From assembly GCA_963700775.1 (NCBI GenBank), contig CAVOYU010000006.1:496001-560000 (forward strand): a stretch of 64,000 nucleotides of DNA, given 5' to 3'. A model generated the notes under the pieces. The model ran no database searches, was not told the origin of the DNA, and saw only the letters and a list, made by a program, of their open reading frames with translations. The translations under genes were made by a program, and so were the position numbers. Within the stretch, counting starts at the first letter, position 1. Every line of letters starts with the position of its first letter. The stretch comes from Thermohalobaculum sp963700775. Lineage in GTDB: Bacteria; Pseudomonadota; Alphaproteobacteria; Rhodobacterales; Rhodobacteraceae. Positions 9,555-17,707 of the stretch are shown piece after piece.

Positions 9555-9640
9555 GCTGGCCGAGGTGGCCGGCGACCAAGGTCCGCCACCTGTTTCTCCG
9601 AGATTCCAAGACGTCGCGCGTGCTTCGCGGATGAACTGCG

Positions 9641-9716
9641 CGGCGCAATGCGCCTATTGCAAAGCAGCATTGCGCCGTTGTGCATTGCACAATTCCGACT
9701 GGCATACCAGATTGTG
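9641..9716. promoter_or_regulatory. Cluster of palindromes upstream of the DUF1127 gene
   Basis: Within 76 bp there are an 11-bp perfect inverted repeat (CGGCGCAATGC 9641-9651 with GCATTGCGCCG 9667-9677), a 15-bp palindrome TTGTGCATTGCACAA (9678-9692), and CACAAT/ATTGTG (9688-9693 and 9711-9716) enclosing CTGGCATACCAG (9699-9710). The last differs in one symmetrical position from the palindrome in front of the formate dehydrogenase gene at 15410. The arrangement looks like a multi-operator control region; the regulators are not known. Confidence 0.5.
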
Positions 9717-9783
9717 ACGGTGCGGCGGCCAAGGCCGGGTCCCGAGATCCGCCCGCGCCGCGCGAAATTCAAGGAGACTGACC

Positions 9784-10020
9784 ATGACCATCCTCACCCT
9801 GACCCGCCCCGCGATCGATTTCGCGCCGCTGAGCGTCACGGCCCGCGCCATCCGCAGCTTCGCGCGCGGGTTCGGGCGCGCCCTCGCCTCGATCGCCGCC
9901 TCGCAGCGTGCCGCCGCCGAGTACCGGCGCCTGCAGGCCCGCTCCGAGCCGCAGCTCGGCATCGCCGGCCTGACCCGCGTCGACGCCGCGCGGCTGGTGT
10001 TCGAGCGTCACTTTTCGTGA
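9784..10020 (+). CDS. DUF1127-like small protein
   Basis: 78 aa, basic and arginine-rich. The C-terminal half (EYRRLQARSEPQLGIAGLTR, then a VDAARLVFE tail) resembles the DUF1127/YjiS helix-turn pattern of L..L.D..L.DIGL.R. Small DUF1127 proteins are common in alphaproteobacteria, some bind RNA and influence phosphate or carbon responses. Strong ribosome site AAGGAG sits nine bases before the ATG. It has its own palindrome-rich leader and a following hairpin terminator, so it is probably a single-gene transcript. Family membership is by pattern and moderately sure. Confidence 0.7.
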   Translation: MTILTLTRPAIDFAPLSVTARAIRSFARGFGRALASIAASQRAAAEYRRLQARSEPQLGIAGLTRVDAARLVFERHFS

Positions 10021-10064
10021 GCGGCCCGGCCCCGGTGCGGGGCCGGCCCCATCCGGCAGGACCG

Positions 10065-10091
10065 ACGCCCCGGCAATGTCCGGGGCGTTTC
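10065..10091 (+). terminator. Rho-independent terminator after the DUF1127 gene
   Basis: Nine-base arms ACGCCCCGG (10065-10073) and CCGGGGCGT (10080-10088) around the loop CAATGT, followed by TTC. A second GC hairpin (CGGCCCCG/CGGGGCCG, 10027-10045) lies just upstream. They separate the DUF1127 gene from the convergent dehydrogenase gene. Confidence 0.7.
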
Positions 10092-10099
10092 GATTCCGC

Positions 10100-10915
10100 T
10101 CAGCCGCGGCGCGGACGTGGCTCCAAGGCGCGCAAGGCCTCGATCACGGCCTCCGGCAATCCGCGGCGGTCGGCCGGGTCCAGGGCGTCGAGCGCTGCTT
10201 CCACGTCCTTCTTCAGGATGCCGATGGTGTTCTCCGGGTCGTAGCCGTCGCGGGCGAACTCGATCGTCTCGAAGCCCGAGCCGAACCAGGTCTGGCCGGA
10301 GCTGTCATGCATCAGCGCCAGCAGGCGGCCCTCGTCGACCCCCAGCCGGTCGGCCCAGTCCAGCGCCAGCCGGGTCACGGCGGTCGAGGTCGCGGCGACC
10401 ATGTTGTTCAGCACCTTGGCGGTCATCCCGGCCCCGAGCCGCCCCATCCGGTGGAATTTCGTGCCCATGGCCCGCAGCATCGGATCGAGCGCATCGAGAT
10501 CCGCCGGCTCGCCGCCCAGCATGAAGGAGAGCCGCGCCTCATCTGCGGCGACCTGCGCGCCCGACATCGGCGCATCGACCATCCGGACGCCGGGCGGCAG
10601 GCGCCCGGCGAGGTCGCCGATGTAGCGCGGCGAAAGCGTGGAACAGACCGCCAGAAGCCGCACCCGGTGATCGCGCCTCAGCAGTGCCTGGGCGCCGAAC
10701 AGCAGGTCCTCGGTCTGCCGGGCGTCGCGGACCACGGTGAAAAGCGCTTCCGCGTGGGCGGCGAAGGCGGCCGGGTCGGGCTCCATCCGGGCCGCGAACG
10801 CGCCGAACTCGGCCGACGGCCGGATGTCGAAGCCCCGGACGTCGAAGCCGGCGCCGGCCAGCGCCCGGGCCATCGGCAGGCCCATGCGGCCGCAGCCGGC
10901 GACGCCGACCCGCAT
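10100..10915 (-). CDS. NAD(P)-binding beta-hydroxyacid dehydrogenase family protein
   Basis: 271 aa related to 3-hydroxyisobutyrate dehydrogenase and tartronate semialdehyde reductase. The Rossmann start MRVGVAGCGRMGLPMARALA is clear; substrate-binding DAPMSGAQVAA and the catalytic-lysine region GAGMTAKVLNNMVAATSTA (Lys near 167) follow. It should oxidise or reduce a small beta-hydroxyacid, substrate unknown. The enzyme is slightly shorter than the typical 290-300 aa family length. It is the last gene of a three-gene minus-strand run, starting 13 bp after the secreted protein gene ends. Confidence 0.85.
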   Translation of the reverse strand: MRVGVAGCGRMGLPMARALAGAGFDVRGFDIRPSAEFGAFAARMEPDPAAFAAHAEALFTVVRDARQTEDLLFGAQALLRRDHRVRLLAVCSTLSPRYIGDLAGRLPPGVRMVDAPMSGAQVAADEARLSFMLGGEPADLDALDPMLRAMGTKFHRMGRLGAGMTAKVLNNMVAATSTAVTRLALDWADRLGVDEGRLLALMHDSSGQTWFGSGFETIEFARDGYDPENTIGILKKDVEAALDALDPADRRGLPEAVIEALRALEPRPRRG

Positions 10916-10928
10916 CGGCGCCACCGCG

Positions 10929-11336
10929 TCAGGCTCCCCGGCCCGGCTCGCCGCAGATCGGCTCCGCGTTGTCGCGCCCGGTGATGCGAAGCTCCATGCC
11001 GGCGTCCTCGCCCTCGCCGAGCAGGCGCACGAGGATCCCCCGCTCGTCCCGCAGCACCCGCCAGCAGAGCACTTCGGAATCGCCGCCATAGAAGAAGCAG
11101 ACCTGGGCGCCATGCGGGCGCCAGACGCCCGGCGCGCAGGTCCCGTCCCTGAACCGCCACAGGGTGCGGCCGCCGGACTCGAATTTCTCGGTGCCGAAGG
11201 GCTCGCCATCCTTCTCGAAATGCAGCGTCCAGCCCTCGGCGTACTCCCGGAACTCCGACGGGCTGACCGGCTCCTCGGCATAAGCCGGGAGGATGCCGAC
11301 GGCAAAGGCAAGGACGAGGGCGGGAAGCGCGCGCAT
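10929..11336 (-). CDS. Secreted hypothetical protein
   Basis: 135 aa with a clear signal peptide (MRALPALVLAFAVGILPAYA, cleavage after AYA). The mature part is small, mixed charge, with four cysteines (in GTCAPG, AQVCFF, EVLCWR and EPICGE) that could form two disulfides in the periplasm. I do not recognise the family. It sits between the DUF255 gene (28 bp upstream) and the dehydrogenase gene (13 bp downstream), all on the minus strand, and is probably co-transcribed with them. Confidence 0.75.
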   Translation of the reverse strand: MRALPALVLAFAVGILPAYAEEPVSPSEFREYAEGWTLHFEKDGEPFGTEKFESGGRTLWRFRDGTCAPGVWRPHGAQVCFFYGGDSEVLCWRVLRDERGILVRLLGEGEDAGMELRITGRDNAEPICGEPGRGA

Positions 11337-11364
11337 GGCGCCGAGAATTCTCACGGATGCCCCC

Positions 11365-13581
11365 TTACCGCAACCGGAATGATGCACGTTCGGGCTCCAG
11401 GCAGAGCCGATCCGAGCAGACCTGCAGGCAGAGCGTGACGATGTCTGCGGTCGGATCGAGCGCAAGCTCGAGCCGCCCCTCATAGGCCCGCAGCGGCCGG
11501 TCGCTGAAACCGAGGCTCACAAGCCGGCCCTCGGGCCAGTCGACCGCGGCTCCCTCGATGCCGGCCCCGACCAGTTCCTCGCCGCCGGGCCGATGAGCGT
11601 TCACATGCCAGCCCGGAGCGATGTCGAGAACCAGCCGCGCGCCGCCGCCGGTCAGCCGGGCGCGCACGGCGCCCCCGGCCAGCACCCGGCGCAGGGCGCT
11701 CTCGCCCTCCTCGATGATCCGGCTCGCGACCAGCGCGTCCGGCCTCAGCAGCGGCACCTGGGCCAGCTGGCCGGCCAGCGCGCCGCGCAGCCGGTCGGCG
11801 GCGGCCCGGAACCGGGGGTCGGGCCGGCGCCGGGCGAGGCGGGCGAGAAGCTCCAGCATCGCGCTCTCGCCCGAGGGCGTGGCGCCGTCGGCGCTGTCGT
11901 AGACCGGACCCAGCGGACCGTCGGCGGCGGCCATCTTCAGCCGCCCCTTGCCGTCGGCGAATCGGGCGAGCGCGGTGGTCGCGAGAGTCGCGGCGCGCTC
12001 CAGCCACTCAGAGTTGCCGCTTGTGTCATGCAGCGCGAGGAATCCCAGGCCGAGCCAGGCGTAGTCCTCCAGCGCCCCGTCCTCCAGCGCTCGCCCTCCG
12101 GCCCAGAGCCGCAGCAGACGCTCGCCGTCCCACAGCCGGGACCAGACCGCCTCCGCCGCCCGGCCCGCCGCTTCGGCGTGGCGCGGCGCGCCGAAGGCGG
12201 CGGCGCCCTCGGCCAGCGCCCGGATCATCAGCCCGTTCCAGCCGGCGATCACCTTGCCGTCCCTGAGCGGCCGGGCGCGGGCGTCGCGCGCCAGGCGGAG
12301 CCGCTCGAGCACCGGGTCGAGGGCCGCGAAATCCACGTCCTCGGTCGGGTCGAGATGGGCGACCGGCCCCGCCTCCAGCGTCGGCTTCTCGTCGAGCCCC
12401 AGCAGCTCGATTGCCTCCGCGGCCTCGCGGCCCAGCACCTTGCGGACCTCGGCCGGCGGCCAGACATAGAAGGCCCCTTCCTCGAGTTCGCCCGAGGCGT
12501 CGCGGCTGTCGGCGTCCTCGGCGGCATGGAAGGCGCCGTCCGGGTCGGTCATGTCGCGGGCCACATAGGCGAAGCAGCGCTCGGCGGCGCGGCGCCAAGC
12601 CGGGTTGCCGGTGGCCTCCCAGCCCTCGATGAAGGCGCGGGCGAGCTGGCCCTGGTTGTAGAGCATCTTCTCGAAATGCGGGGTGCGCCAGTTCGGATCG
12701 ACCGTGTAGCGGTGGAAGCCGCCGCCGACATGGTCGTGGATGCCGCCCGCCGCGATCGCCGCCAGCGTCGAGCCGGCGATCGCCAGCGCCCGTGTGTCCC
12801 CGCCCCGGCGCCAGTGGTCCAGGAGGAACAGCAGGAACACCTCCTGCGGGAATTGCTGGGTGGCCGAGAACCCGCCCTCGGTCTCGTTGTGCATGTTCGC
12901 AAGCTGGTCGACCGCTCCCGCGAACTCGGCCTCGCCCGGCGGTGGCGCCGCCGCGATCTCCGAGGGCGCGAAGCGGCGGATCGCGTCGGCGAGCTGGCCC
13001 GCCACCCGCTCGATCTCGGCCCGGTCGCCGCCGCGCCACATCTGCGCGACCGCCTGCAGGATCTGCAGGAAATGCGGCCGTGGGAAATAGGTGCCGGTAT
13101 GGAAGGGCCGCCCGTCCGGCATCAGGAACAGCGAGTTCGGCCAGCCCGCATGGCCCTGCTGCACCTGGGTCGCGGTGATGTAGATCTGGTCGAGGTCAGG
13201 CCGCTGCTCGCGGTCGATCTTGATCGGGATGAAATGGGCGTTCAGCACCTGGGCGACGCCCTCGTTGTCGAAGCTCTCCTCCTCCATCACGTGGCACCAG
13301 TGGCAGGTGGCATAGCCGACCGAGAGGAAGATCGGCCGGTCGCGCGCCGCCGCCTCGGCCAGTGCCTCGGAGCCCCATGGGCGCCAGTCGACCGGGTTGT
13401 GGGCGTGCTGGAGCAGGTAGGGCGACGGCTCGAGGATCAGCCGGTTGACGAATTTCGCCCGCCCGTCAGGCCCGGTCAGGCCGGTTCGCGGCACGTAGTC
13501 CGGCCCCAGCGCCGCATAGGCCGCCTCGAGGCGGACGCTCAGATCCGGGTCGCGGCCCGAGCCCGGGGGGTCGATCGCCAT
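11365..13581 (-). CDS. DUF255 thioredoxin-fold protein (YyaL/SSP411-like) with C-terminal DsbD-alpha-like domain
   Basis: 738 aa. Residues about 35-190 form the DUF255 thioredoxin-like domain with the hallmark SPYLLQHAHNPVDW and the CxxC motif YATCHWCHVMEEESF. The middle is an (alpha/alpha)6 helical barrel of the glycosidase/epimerase type (TQQFPQEVFLLFLLDHWRRG, HFEKMLYNQGQLA). The last hundred residues (DIAPGWHVNAHRP, then LQVCSDRLCLEPE) look like the immunoglobulin-like N-terminal domain of DsbD, with a C-x4-C pair. YyaL-type proteins have no firm biochemical function. AGGAGG lies seven bases before the ATG at 13581. First gene of a three-gene run. Confidence 0.9.
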   Translation of the reverse strand: MAIDPPGSGRDPDLSVRLEAAYAALGPDYVPRTGLTGPDGRAKFVNRLILEPSPYLLQHAHNPVDWRPWGSEALAEAAARDRPIFLSVGYATCHWCHVMEEESFDNEGVAQVLNAHFIPIKIDREQRPDLDQIYITATQVQQGHAGWPNSLFLMPDGRPFHTGTYFPRPHFLQILQAVAQMWRGGDRAEIERVAGQLADAIRRFAPSEIAAAPPPGEAEFAGAVDQLANMHNETEGGFSATQQFPQEVFLLFLLDHWRRGGDTRALAIAGSTLAAIAAGGIHDHVGGGFHRYTVDPNWRTPHFEKMLYNQGQLARAFIEGWEATGNPAWRRAAERCFAYVARDMTDPDGAFHAAEDADSRDASGELEEGAFYVWPPAEVRKVLGREAAEAIELLGLDEKPTLEAGPVAHLDPTEDVDFAALDPVLERLRLARDARARPLRDGKVIAGWNGLMIRALAEGAAAFGAPRHAEAAGRAAEAVWSRLWDGERLLRLWAGGRALEDGALEDYAWLGLGFLALHDTSGNSEWLERAATLATTALARFADGKGRLKMAAADGPLGPVYDSADGATPSGESAMLELLARLARRRPDPRFRAAADRLRGALAGQLAQVPLLRPDALVASRIIEEGESALRRVLAGGAVRARLTGGGARLVLDIAPGWHVNAHRPGGEELVGAGIEGAAVDWPEGRLVSLGFSDRPLRAYEGRLELALDPTADIVTLCLQVCSDRLCLEPERASFRLR

Positions 13582-13733
13582 GGCGGGTCCTCCTGCTGCA
13601 TCGCGGGGCGCGTCACACATCGCATGGCAGGGGTCCGGTTCCAAGCCCGCGGCGGGTCCGGATGTCGCGTCGTCATGGCATCCGGGGCGCTCCTGCCCTA
13701 TATTGGGGCGGTGGAACCTTGGGGATCTGTCCC

Positions 13734-14312
13734 ATGCGCAAGCTGACCACCTTCGTCTTGCTGGCCGCCGGCCTCTCCCTGGCCGCGCCGGCCATGGCCG
13801 ATTTCCGCGCCGGCGTGCGGGTCGGCTCGCAGGGCACGGGTGCCTTTGTTCGAATCGGCAACCCCGGAATCGTCCGCCCGATCTACCCGCCCAAGGACGG
13901 CTGGCACCCGCGTCCTCCGCTCAAGGGCGCCCATCACCGGCGTTGGCGGCGCCATGACTATCCCTGGCTGCGCAGCTACCGGGTCCGCAATTACGAGGAC
14001 CCTCTGGCGCTGCCGCCGGTCGCGCCCGCCCCGCCGCCCGAGCCGCGGGTGGTCGAGGCGGCCCCGGCCGAGCCGGCCCCGCCGCCCGATCCGCGCGGCG
14101 CGGCAATCCAGCGCGCCCGCGGCGCCTCCCTCGCCGCACCCTTCACGATCGGCGAGGCGCTGCCCCAGGATCTGCCGCATGTCACCCTCGACTGGCGGAG
14201 ATTCGAGCTGCCCGAGCCGCCGCCCGGCCGCATCTACGCGAGGATCGGCCGCGACGTGCTGCTGATTACCGCCGAGGGTCGCGTCGTCGAAGACATCCTG
14301 CCGCCGGGCTGA
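13734..14312 (+). CDS. Secreted proline-rich protein with RcnB-like C-terminus
   Basis: 192 aa. Signal peptide at 1-22 (LLAAGLSLAAPAMA). The middle is rich in Pro, Ala, His and Arg, with runs such as PPVAPAPPPEP. The last 50 residues (LPQDLPHVTLDWRRFELP and GRIYARIGRDVLLITAEGRV) resemble the C-terminal beta unit of RcnB-type periplasmic proteins, which help metal homeostasis in enterobacteria. The His/Arg-rich stretch HHRRWRRHD could bind metal or polyanions. It is divergent from the DUF255 operon by 152 bp. Function is inferred only from this weak similarity. Confidence 0.75.
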   Translation: MRKLTTFVLLAAGLSLAAPAMADFRAGVRVGSQGTGAFVRIGNPGIVRPIYPPKDGWHPRPPLKGAHHRRWRRHDYPWLRSYRVRNYEDPLALPPVAPAPPPEPRVVEAAPAEPAPPPDPRGAAIQRARGASLAAPFTIGEALPQDLPHVTLDWRRFELPEPPPGRIYARIGRDVLLITAEGRVVEDILPPG

Positions 14313-14437
14313 GCCTGCGCGGCGCACCGGATGCCGATCCCTGCGGAGCCGGGAGGCGCTGGACTGATGGCGCCGGGCGCATTATTGCCTCCGGGACGGC
14401 AACAAGGGCGCCTGCGGTGGCCCGGAAGGAAGACGGC

Positions 14438-15277
14438 GTGGTCCCGGTAACGCGAAAGATCATCTGGCTAGCCTCCTACCCGAAATCGGGAAATACCTGG
14501 CTGCGCGCCTTTCTCGCGAACTATCTGATCCGCCGCCCGCCGGGTGTCGCCCTGCCGCTCGCCGAACTGAACAAGATGACCCGCGGCGACGCCGATGCAT
14601 CGGCGATCAACCGGATCCTCGGCCGTGATCACCTCGAGGCCGACGCCGCCGAGGTGTATGCGGCGCGCCAGCGGATGATCGAGAGGTTAGCCGAGTTGCC
14701 GACCCCCACCTTGGTCAAGACCCATCTGCCGAACAGCGCCATGTTCCGGGTTCCGGTGATTCCGCCGGGGCTCACGCGCTGTGCGATCTACATCGTGCGC
14801 AACCCGCTTGACCTCGTGATCTCCTATGCCGACCACATGGCGATGGACCTCGAGGCCGCGGCGCGGGCGATCGCCACGCCTTCGAACTCCATCGGCTACA
14901 ACGATCTCTTCATCCGGCAGATTCTGGGCGACTGGTCGATGCATGTGCGCTCCTGGCAGGCCGCCCGTCACTTCCCGGTTCTTTTCCTGCGCTACGAGGA
15001 CATCCTGGCCGATCCGGCCGGAAGCTTCACCCGCATCATCCGCCATATCGGCGCGCCCCTGAACGAGGCGATCCTGCGCGACACGATCGCCGTGACCAGC
15101 TTCGACTCGCTGCGGGCGAGCGAGGAGGCCGAGGGCTTCGCCGAGCGGCTGGAATGGCAGGAGAAGTTCTTCCGGAAGGGAACCAAGGACCAATGGCAGG
15201 ACGCGCTGCCGCCTGCCATTGCCGACAAGATCCGGGCCGACCATGGCCAGGTGATGCGCCAGTTCGGCTATCTCTGA
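14438..15277 (+). CDS. Sulfotransferase domain protein
   Basis: 279 aa. The 5'-phosphosulfate-binding loop is ASYPKSGNTWLRAFLANYLI and the 3'-phosphate-binding segment is IYIVRNPLDLVISYADHM; the catalytic-type histidine is in KTHLPNS. LFLRYEDILADPAGSFTRII is also a family mark. It would transfer sulfate from PAPS to an unknown acceptor in the cytoplasm. Start decided by the ribosome site GGAAGGA at 14424-14430, seven bases before GTG 14438; an in-frame GTG at 14417 would overlap that site. Not clearly operonic with its neighbours. Confidence 0.88.
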   Translation: MVPVTRKIIWLASYPKSGNTWLRAFLANYLIRRPPGVALPLAELNKMTRGDADASAINRILGRDHLEADAAEVYAARQRMIERLAELPTPTLVKTHLPNSAMFRVPVIPPGLTRCAIYIVRNPLDLVISYADHMAMDLEAAARAIATPSNSIGYNDLFIRQILGDWSMHVRSWQAARHFPVLFLRYEDILADPAGSFTRIIRHIGAPLNEAILRDTIAVTSFDSLRASEEAEGFAERLEWQEKFFRKGTKDQWQDALPPAIADKIRADHGQVMRQFGYL

Positions 15278-15409
15278 GCCGGTCGCCGGTCGACCCGACC
15301 GGTGCCAAGCCGCGGCGGCCGCTCGCGCTCTGCAATTGTCGCGAATCCGCCGAAGCTGTCGCAACCGCGATACGCGCTGGAAATCGGCGCGCGCTATGCT
15401 ATAGGTCCG

Positions 15410-15423
15410 TCTGGTATACCAGA
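15410..15423. promoter_or_regulatory. Perfect palindrome TCTGGTATACCAGA, GntR-type operator candidate
   Basis: A 14-bp perfect palindrome 39 bp before the formate dehydrogenase beta-subunit gene, overlapping AT-rich sequence that could be a promoter (GCTATGCTATAG just upstream). The TGGTATACCA core has the shape of sites bound by FCD-type GntR repressors. A one-pair variant lies at 9699-9710. No gntR gene is in the window. Confidence 0.5.
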
Positions 15424-15461
15424 TACGAACAACACACGGCGGCAAGGCCGGGAGGAAGCGC

Positions 15462-17165
15462 ATGAGCCCGCTCGACGACAAGACCGCGGACGGCAGCGGC
15501 GTCTGGAAGTCCGGCCGCGGCAAGGGCCGGCGCACGCCCAAGGGCCGCCAACTCGACGATGCGGCGCTGGCCGAGATCCGCGCCCTGCTCGGCGACCGTC
15601 CGCGCCGGCGCGACCTGCTGATCGAGCATCTGCATCTGATCCAGGACAGGTATCACCACCTCTCGGCCGCCCATCTGCGCGCGCTGGCCGACGAGATGAG
15701 GCTGCCCCAGGCCGAGATCTACGAGGTCGCCACCTTCTACGCCCATTTCGACGTGGTGAAGGAGGGCGAGACGGCCCCGCCCGACCTGACGATCCGGGTC
15801 TGTGATTCGCTCAGCTGCGAACTGGCGGGAGCGCAGGAGCTGATGGCGAAGCTCGCCGCCGAGTACAATGGCGGGCGCGAGGTGCGCGTCGTCCGCGCGC
15901 CCTGCATGGGCCGCTGCGACACCGCGCCGGTGCTGGAGATCGGCCACAACCACATCGACCACGCGACGCCGGCAAAGGTTGCCGCCGCCATCGCCGCCGG
16001 CGACACCCACGCCCATGTCCCGGATTACCAGACGCTGGCCGAGTGGCAGAAGGACGGCGGCTACCAGACGCTCGCCCATCTGCGCGGCCAGGGGCACTGG
16101 AAGGAGGTGCAGCAGGACATCCTCGCCTCGGGACTGCGCGGGCTTGGCGGCGCGGGTTTCCCGTCGGGCCGGAAGTGGGAATTCGTGCGCGCCAATCCGG
16201 GGCCGCGCTACCTTGCCGTCAACGGCGACGAGGGCGAGCCCGGCACCTTCAAGGACCGCTACTACCTGGAGCGCGAGCCGCACGTCTTCCTCGAGGGCAT
16301 GCTGATCGCCGCCTGGGCGGTCGAGGCCGAGAAGGCATTCATCTACATGCGCGACGAGTACCCGGCGGTGATCGAGATCCTGCGCCGCGAGATCGCCGAG
16401 CTGGAGAAGGCCGGGATCGCGGCGCCGGGCTACATCGATCTGCGCCGGGGCGCCGGCGCCTATATCTGCGGCGAGGAATCGGCGATGATCGAGTCGATCG
16501 AGGGCAAGCGCGGCCTGCCCCGCCACCGCCCGCCCTACGTGGCCCAGGTCGGCGTCTTCGACCGGCCGACGCTGGTGCACAACGTCGAGACCCTCTACTG
16601 GGTCGCCAAGATCTGCCGCGAGGGGCCGGCGGTACTGAACGCGACCGAGAAGAACGGCCGCAAGGGGCTGCGCTCCTATTCGGTCTCGGGCCGGGTGAAG
16701 CATCCGGGGGTGAAGCTCCTGCCGGCGGGCTCGACCATCATGGACGTCATCGAGGCCTCAGGCGGCATGCTGGACGGGCACAGGTTCAAGGCCTATCAGC
16801 CGGGCGGCCCCTCGGCGGGTCTGCTGCCGGCCAGCATGAACGACATCCCGCTCGACTTCGACACGCTCCAGCCGCACGGATCCTTCATCGGATCGGCGGC
16901 GGTAGTGGTGCTCTCCGACAAGGACAGCGCGCGGGACGCGGCGCTGAACATGCTGCGCTTCTTCGAGGACGAGAGCTGCGGCCAGTGCACCCCCTGCCGG
17001 GTCGGCTGCGAGAAGGCGGTCAAGCTGATGCAGGCGGACAAGTGGGACCGGGAGCTTCTGACCGAACTGTCGACGGCGATGATCGACGCCTCGATCTGCG
17101 GCCTCGGCCAGGCGGCGCCGAACCCGATCCTGCTGACGATGAAGCACTTCCCGGACGAGGTTTAG
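15462..17165 (+). CDS. NAD-dependent formate dehydrogenase beta subunit (NuoE-NuoF fusion)
   Basis: 567 aa. Residues about 40-195 are a NuoE-type [2Fe-2S] thioredoxin-like domain with four cysteines in VCDSLSCELAG and APCMGRCDTAP. Residues about 215-567 are NuoF-like: GLRGLGGAGFPSGRKWEF and NGDEGEPGTFKDRYYLE bind FMN and NADH, and ESCGQCTPCRVGC plus SICGLGQ hold a [4Fe-4S] cluster. This fusion and length are those of the beta subunit of alphaproteobacterial molybdenum or tungsten formate dehydrogenases, which passes electrons from formate to NAD. The catalytic alpha subunit, normally adjacent, is absent here. GGAGGA precedes the ATG by five bases, and a palindromic operator lies upstream. Confidence 0.88.
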   Translation: MSPLDDKTADGSGVWKSGRGKGRRTPKGRQLDDAALAEIRALLGDRPRRRDLLIEHLHLIQDRYHHLSAAHLRALADEMRLPQAEIYEVATFYAHFDVVKEGETAPPDLTIRVCDSLSCELAGAQELMAKLAAEYNGGREVRVVRAPCMGRCDTAPVLEIGHNHIDHATPAKVAAAIAAGDTHAHVPDYQTLAEWQKDGGYQTLAHLRGQGHWKEVQQDILASGLRGLGGAGFPSGRKWEFVRANPGPRYLAVNGDEGEPGTFKDRYYLEREPHVFLEGMLIAAWAVEAEKAFIYMRDEYPAVIEILRREIAELEKAGIAAPGYIDLRRGAGAYICGEESAMIESIEGKRGLPRHRPPYVAQVGVFDRPTLVHNVETLYWVAKICREGPAVLNATEKNGRKGLRSYSVSGRVKHPGVKLLPAGSTIMDVIEASGGMLDGHRFKAYQPGGPSAGLLPASMNDIPLDFDTLQPHGSFIGSAAVVVLSDKDSARDAALNMLRFFEDESCGQCTPCRVGCEKAVKLMQADKWDRELLTELSTAMIDASICGLGQAAPNPILLTMKHFPDEV

Positions 17166-17248
17166 GCCGGACCGGCGCATGGCTTCTCGGCAAGGCCGGC
17201 ACCTCGCAACCCCCCCGCCGCCGGAGCAGAGGGATGCCAGGTCTCCTG

Positions 17249-17635
17249 TCAGGCACTCTGGGAAGGCGATCCCGTTTCCGGATCGGCCGCATCTCTCGAC
17301 AGAGTGCAGTCCCCGCCGCCGACGCAGCCCTTTCCGCCCACGCTGATCCGCACCGTGCCCAAGCTGCCGAGCTCGCCATCGAGATCCGCGCCGCCCCAGC
17401 CACCCGAGCCGGCGTCACTTTGGGCATAGAGCCCGATTGTCGGCGTGGCGCTGCCTCCATCGGTCGACGCCGACTTTGATGTAGACGTCAGTTCATCGAA
17501 CAGGAAGATGAAGGTCTGATGCGAGCTCAGATCCGGCTGGCCGAAGCGATGCACGCTCCCGGCATCGCCCGAGCAGGTGCGGGTCGTACTGCTTCCGGAC
17601 TCTGTCACATCGTGAGTGCGCGCCTCGCTGAACAT
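17249..17635 (-). CDS. Possible small hypothetical protein
   Basis: 128 aa from ATG 17635. I do not recognise it. The support is compositional: third codon positions are mostly G or C and the product is rich in Ser, Thr, Gly and Asp rather than Arg/Pro as in antisense shadows. Segments include QTFIFLFDELTSTSKSASTD and a Gly/Asp-rich region GGWGGADLDGELGSLG. No signal peptide or clear ribosome site. It fills most of the gap between the formate dehydrogenase and methyltransferase genes, on the opposite strand to both. Confidence 0.4.
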   Translation of the reverse strand: MFSEARTHDVTESGSSTTRTCSGDAGSVHRFGQPDLSSHQTFIFLFDELTSTSKSASTDGGSATPTIGLYAQSDAGSGGWGGADLDGELGSLGTVRISVGGKGCVGGGDCTLSRDAADPETGSPSQSA

Positions 17636-17707
17636 CGGGCATCCCCGCCGGGCACACGCATCGCTGGCCTCTATCGTCCGGGTGCGCACGCACCTATAAC
17701 CGCGCCC

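Noticed and set aside
11593..13746. Open frame of 717 codons opposite the DUF255 gene
   Set aside because: Antisense shadow; the opposite strand carries CxxC and other family motifs.
15462..17165. Assignment as respiratory complex I NuoE/NuoF
   Set aside because: The two domains are fused, and no other nuo genes are present; the fusion is typical of formate dehydrogenase beta subunits.
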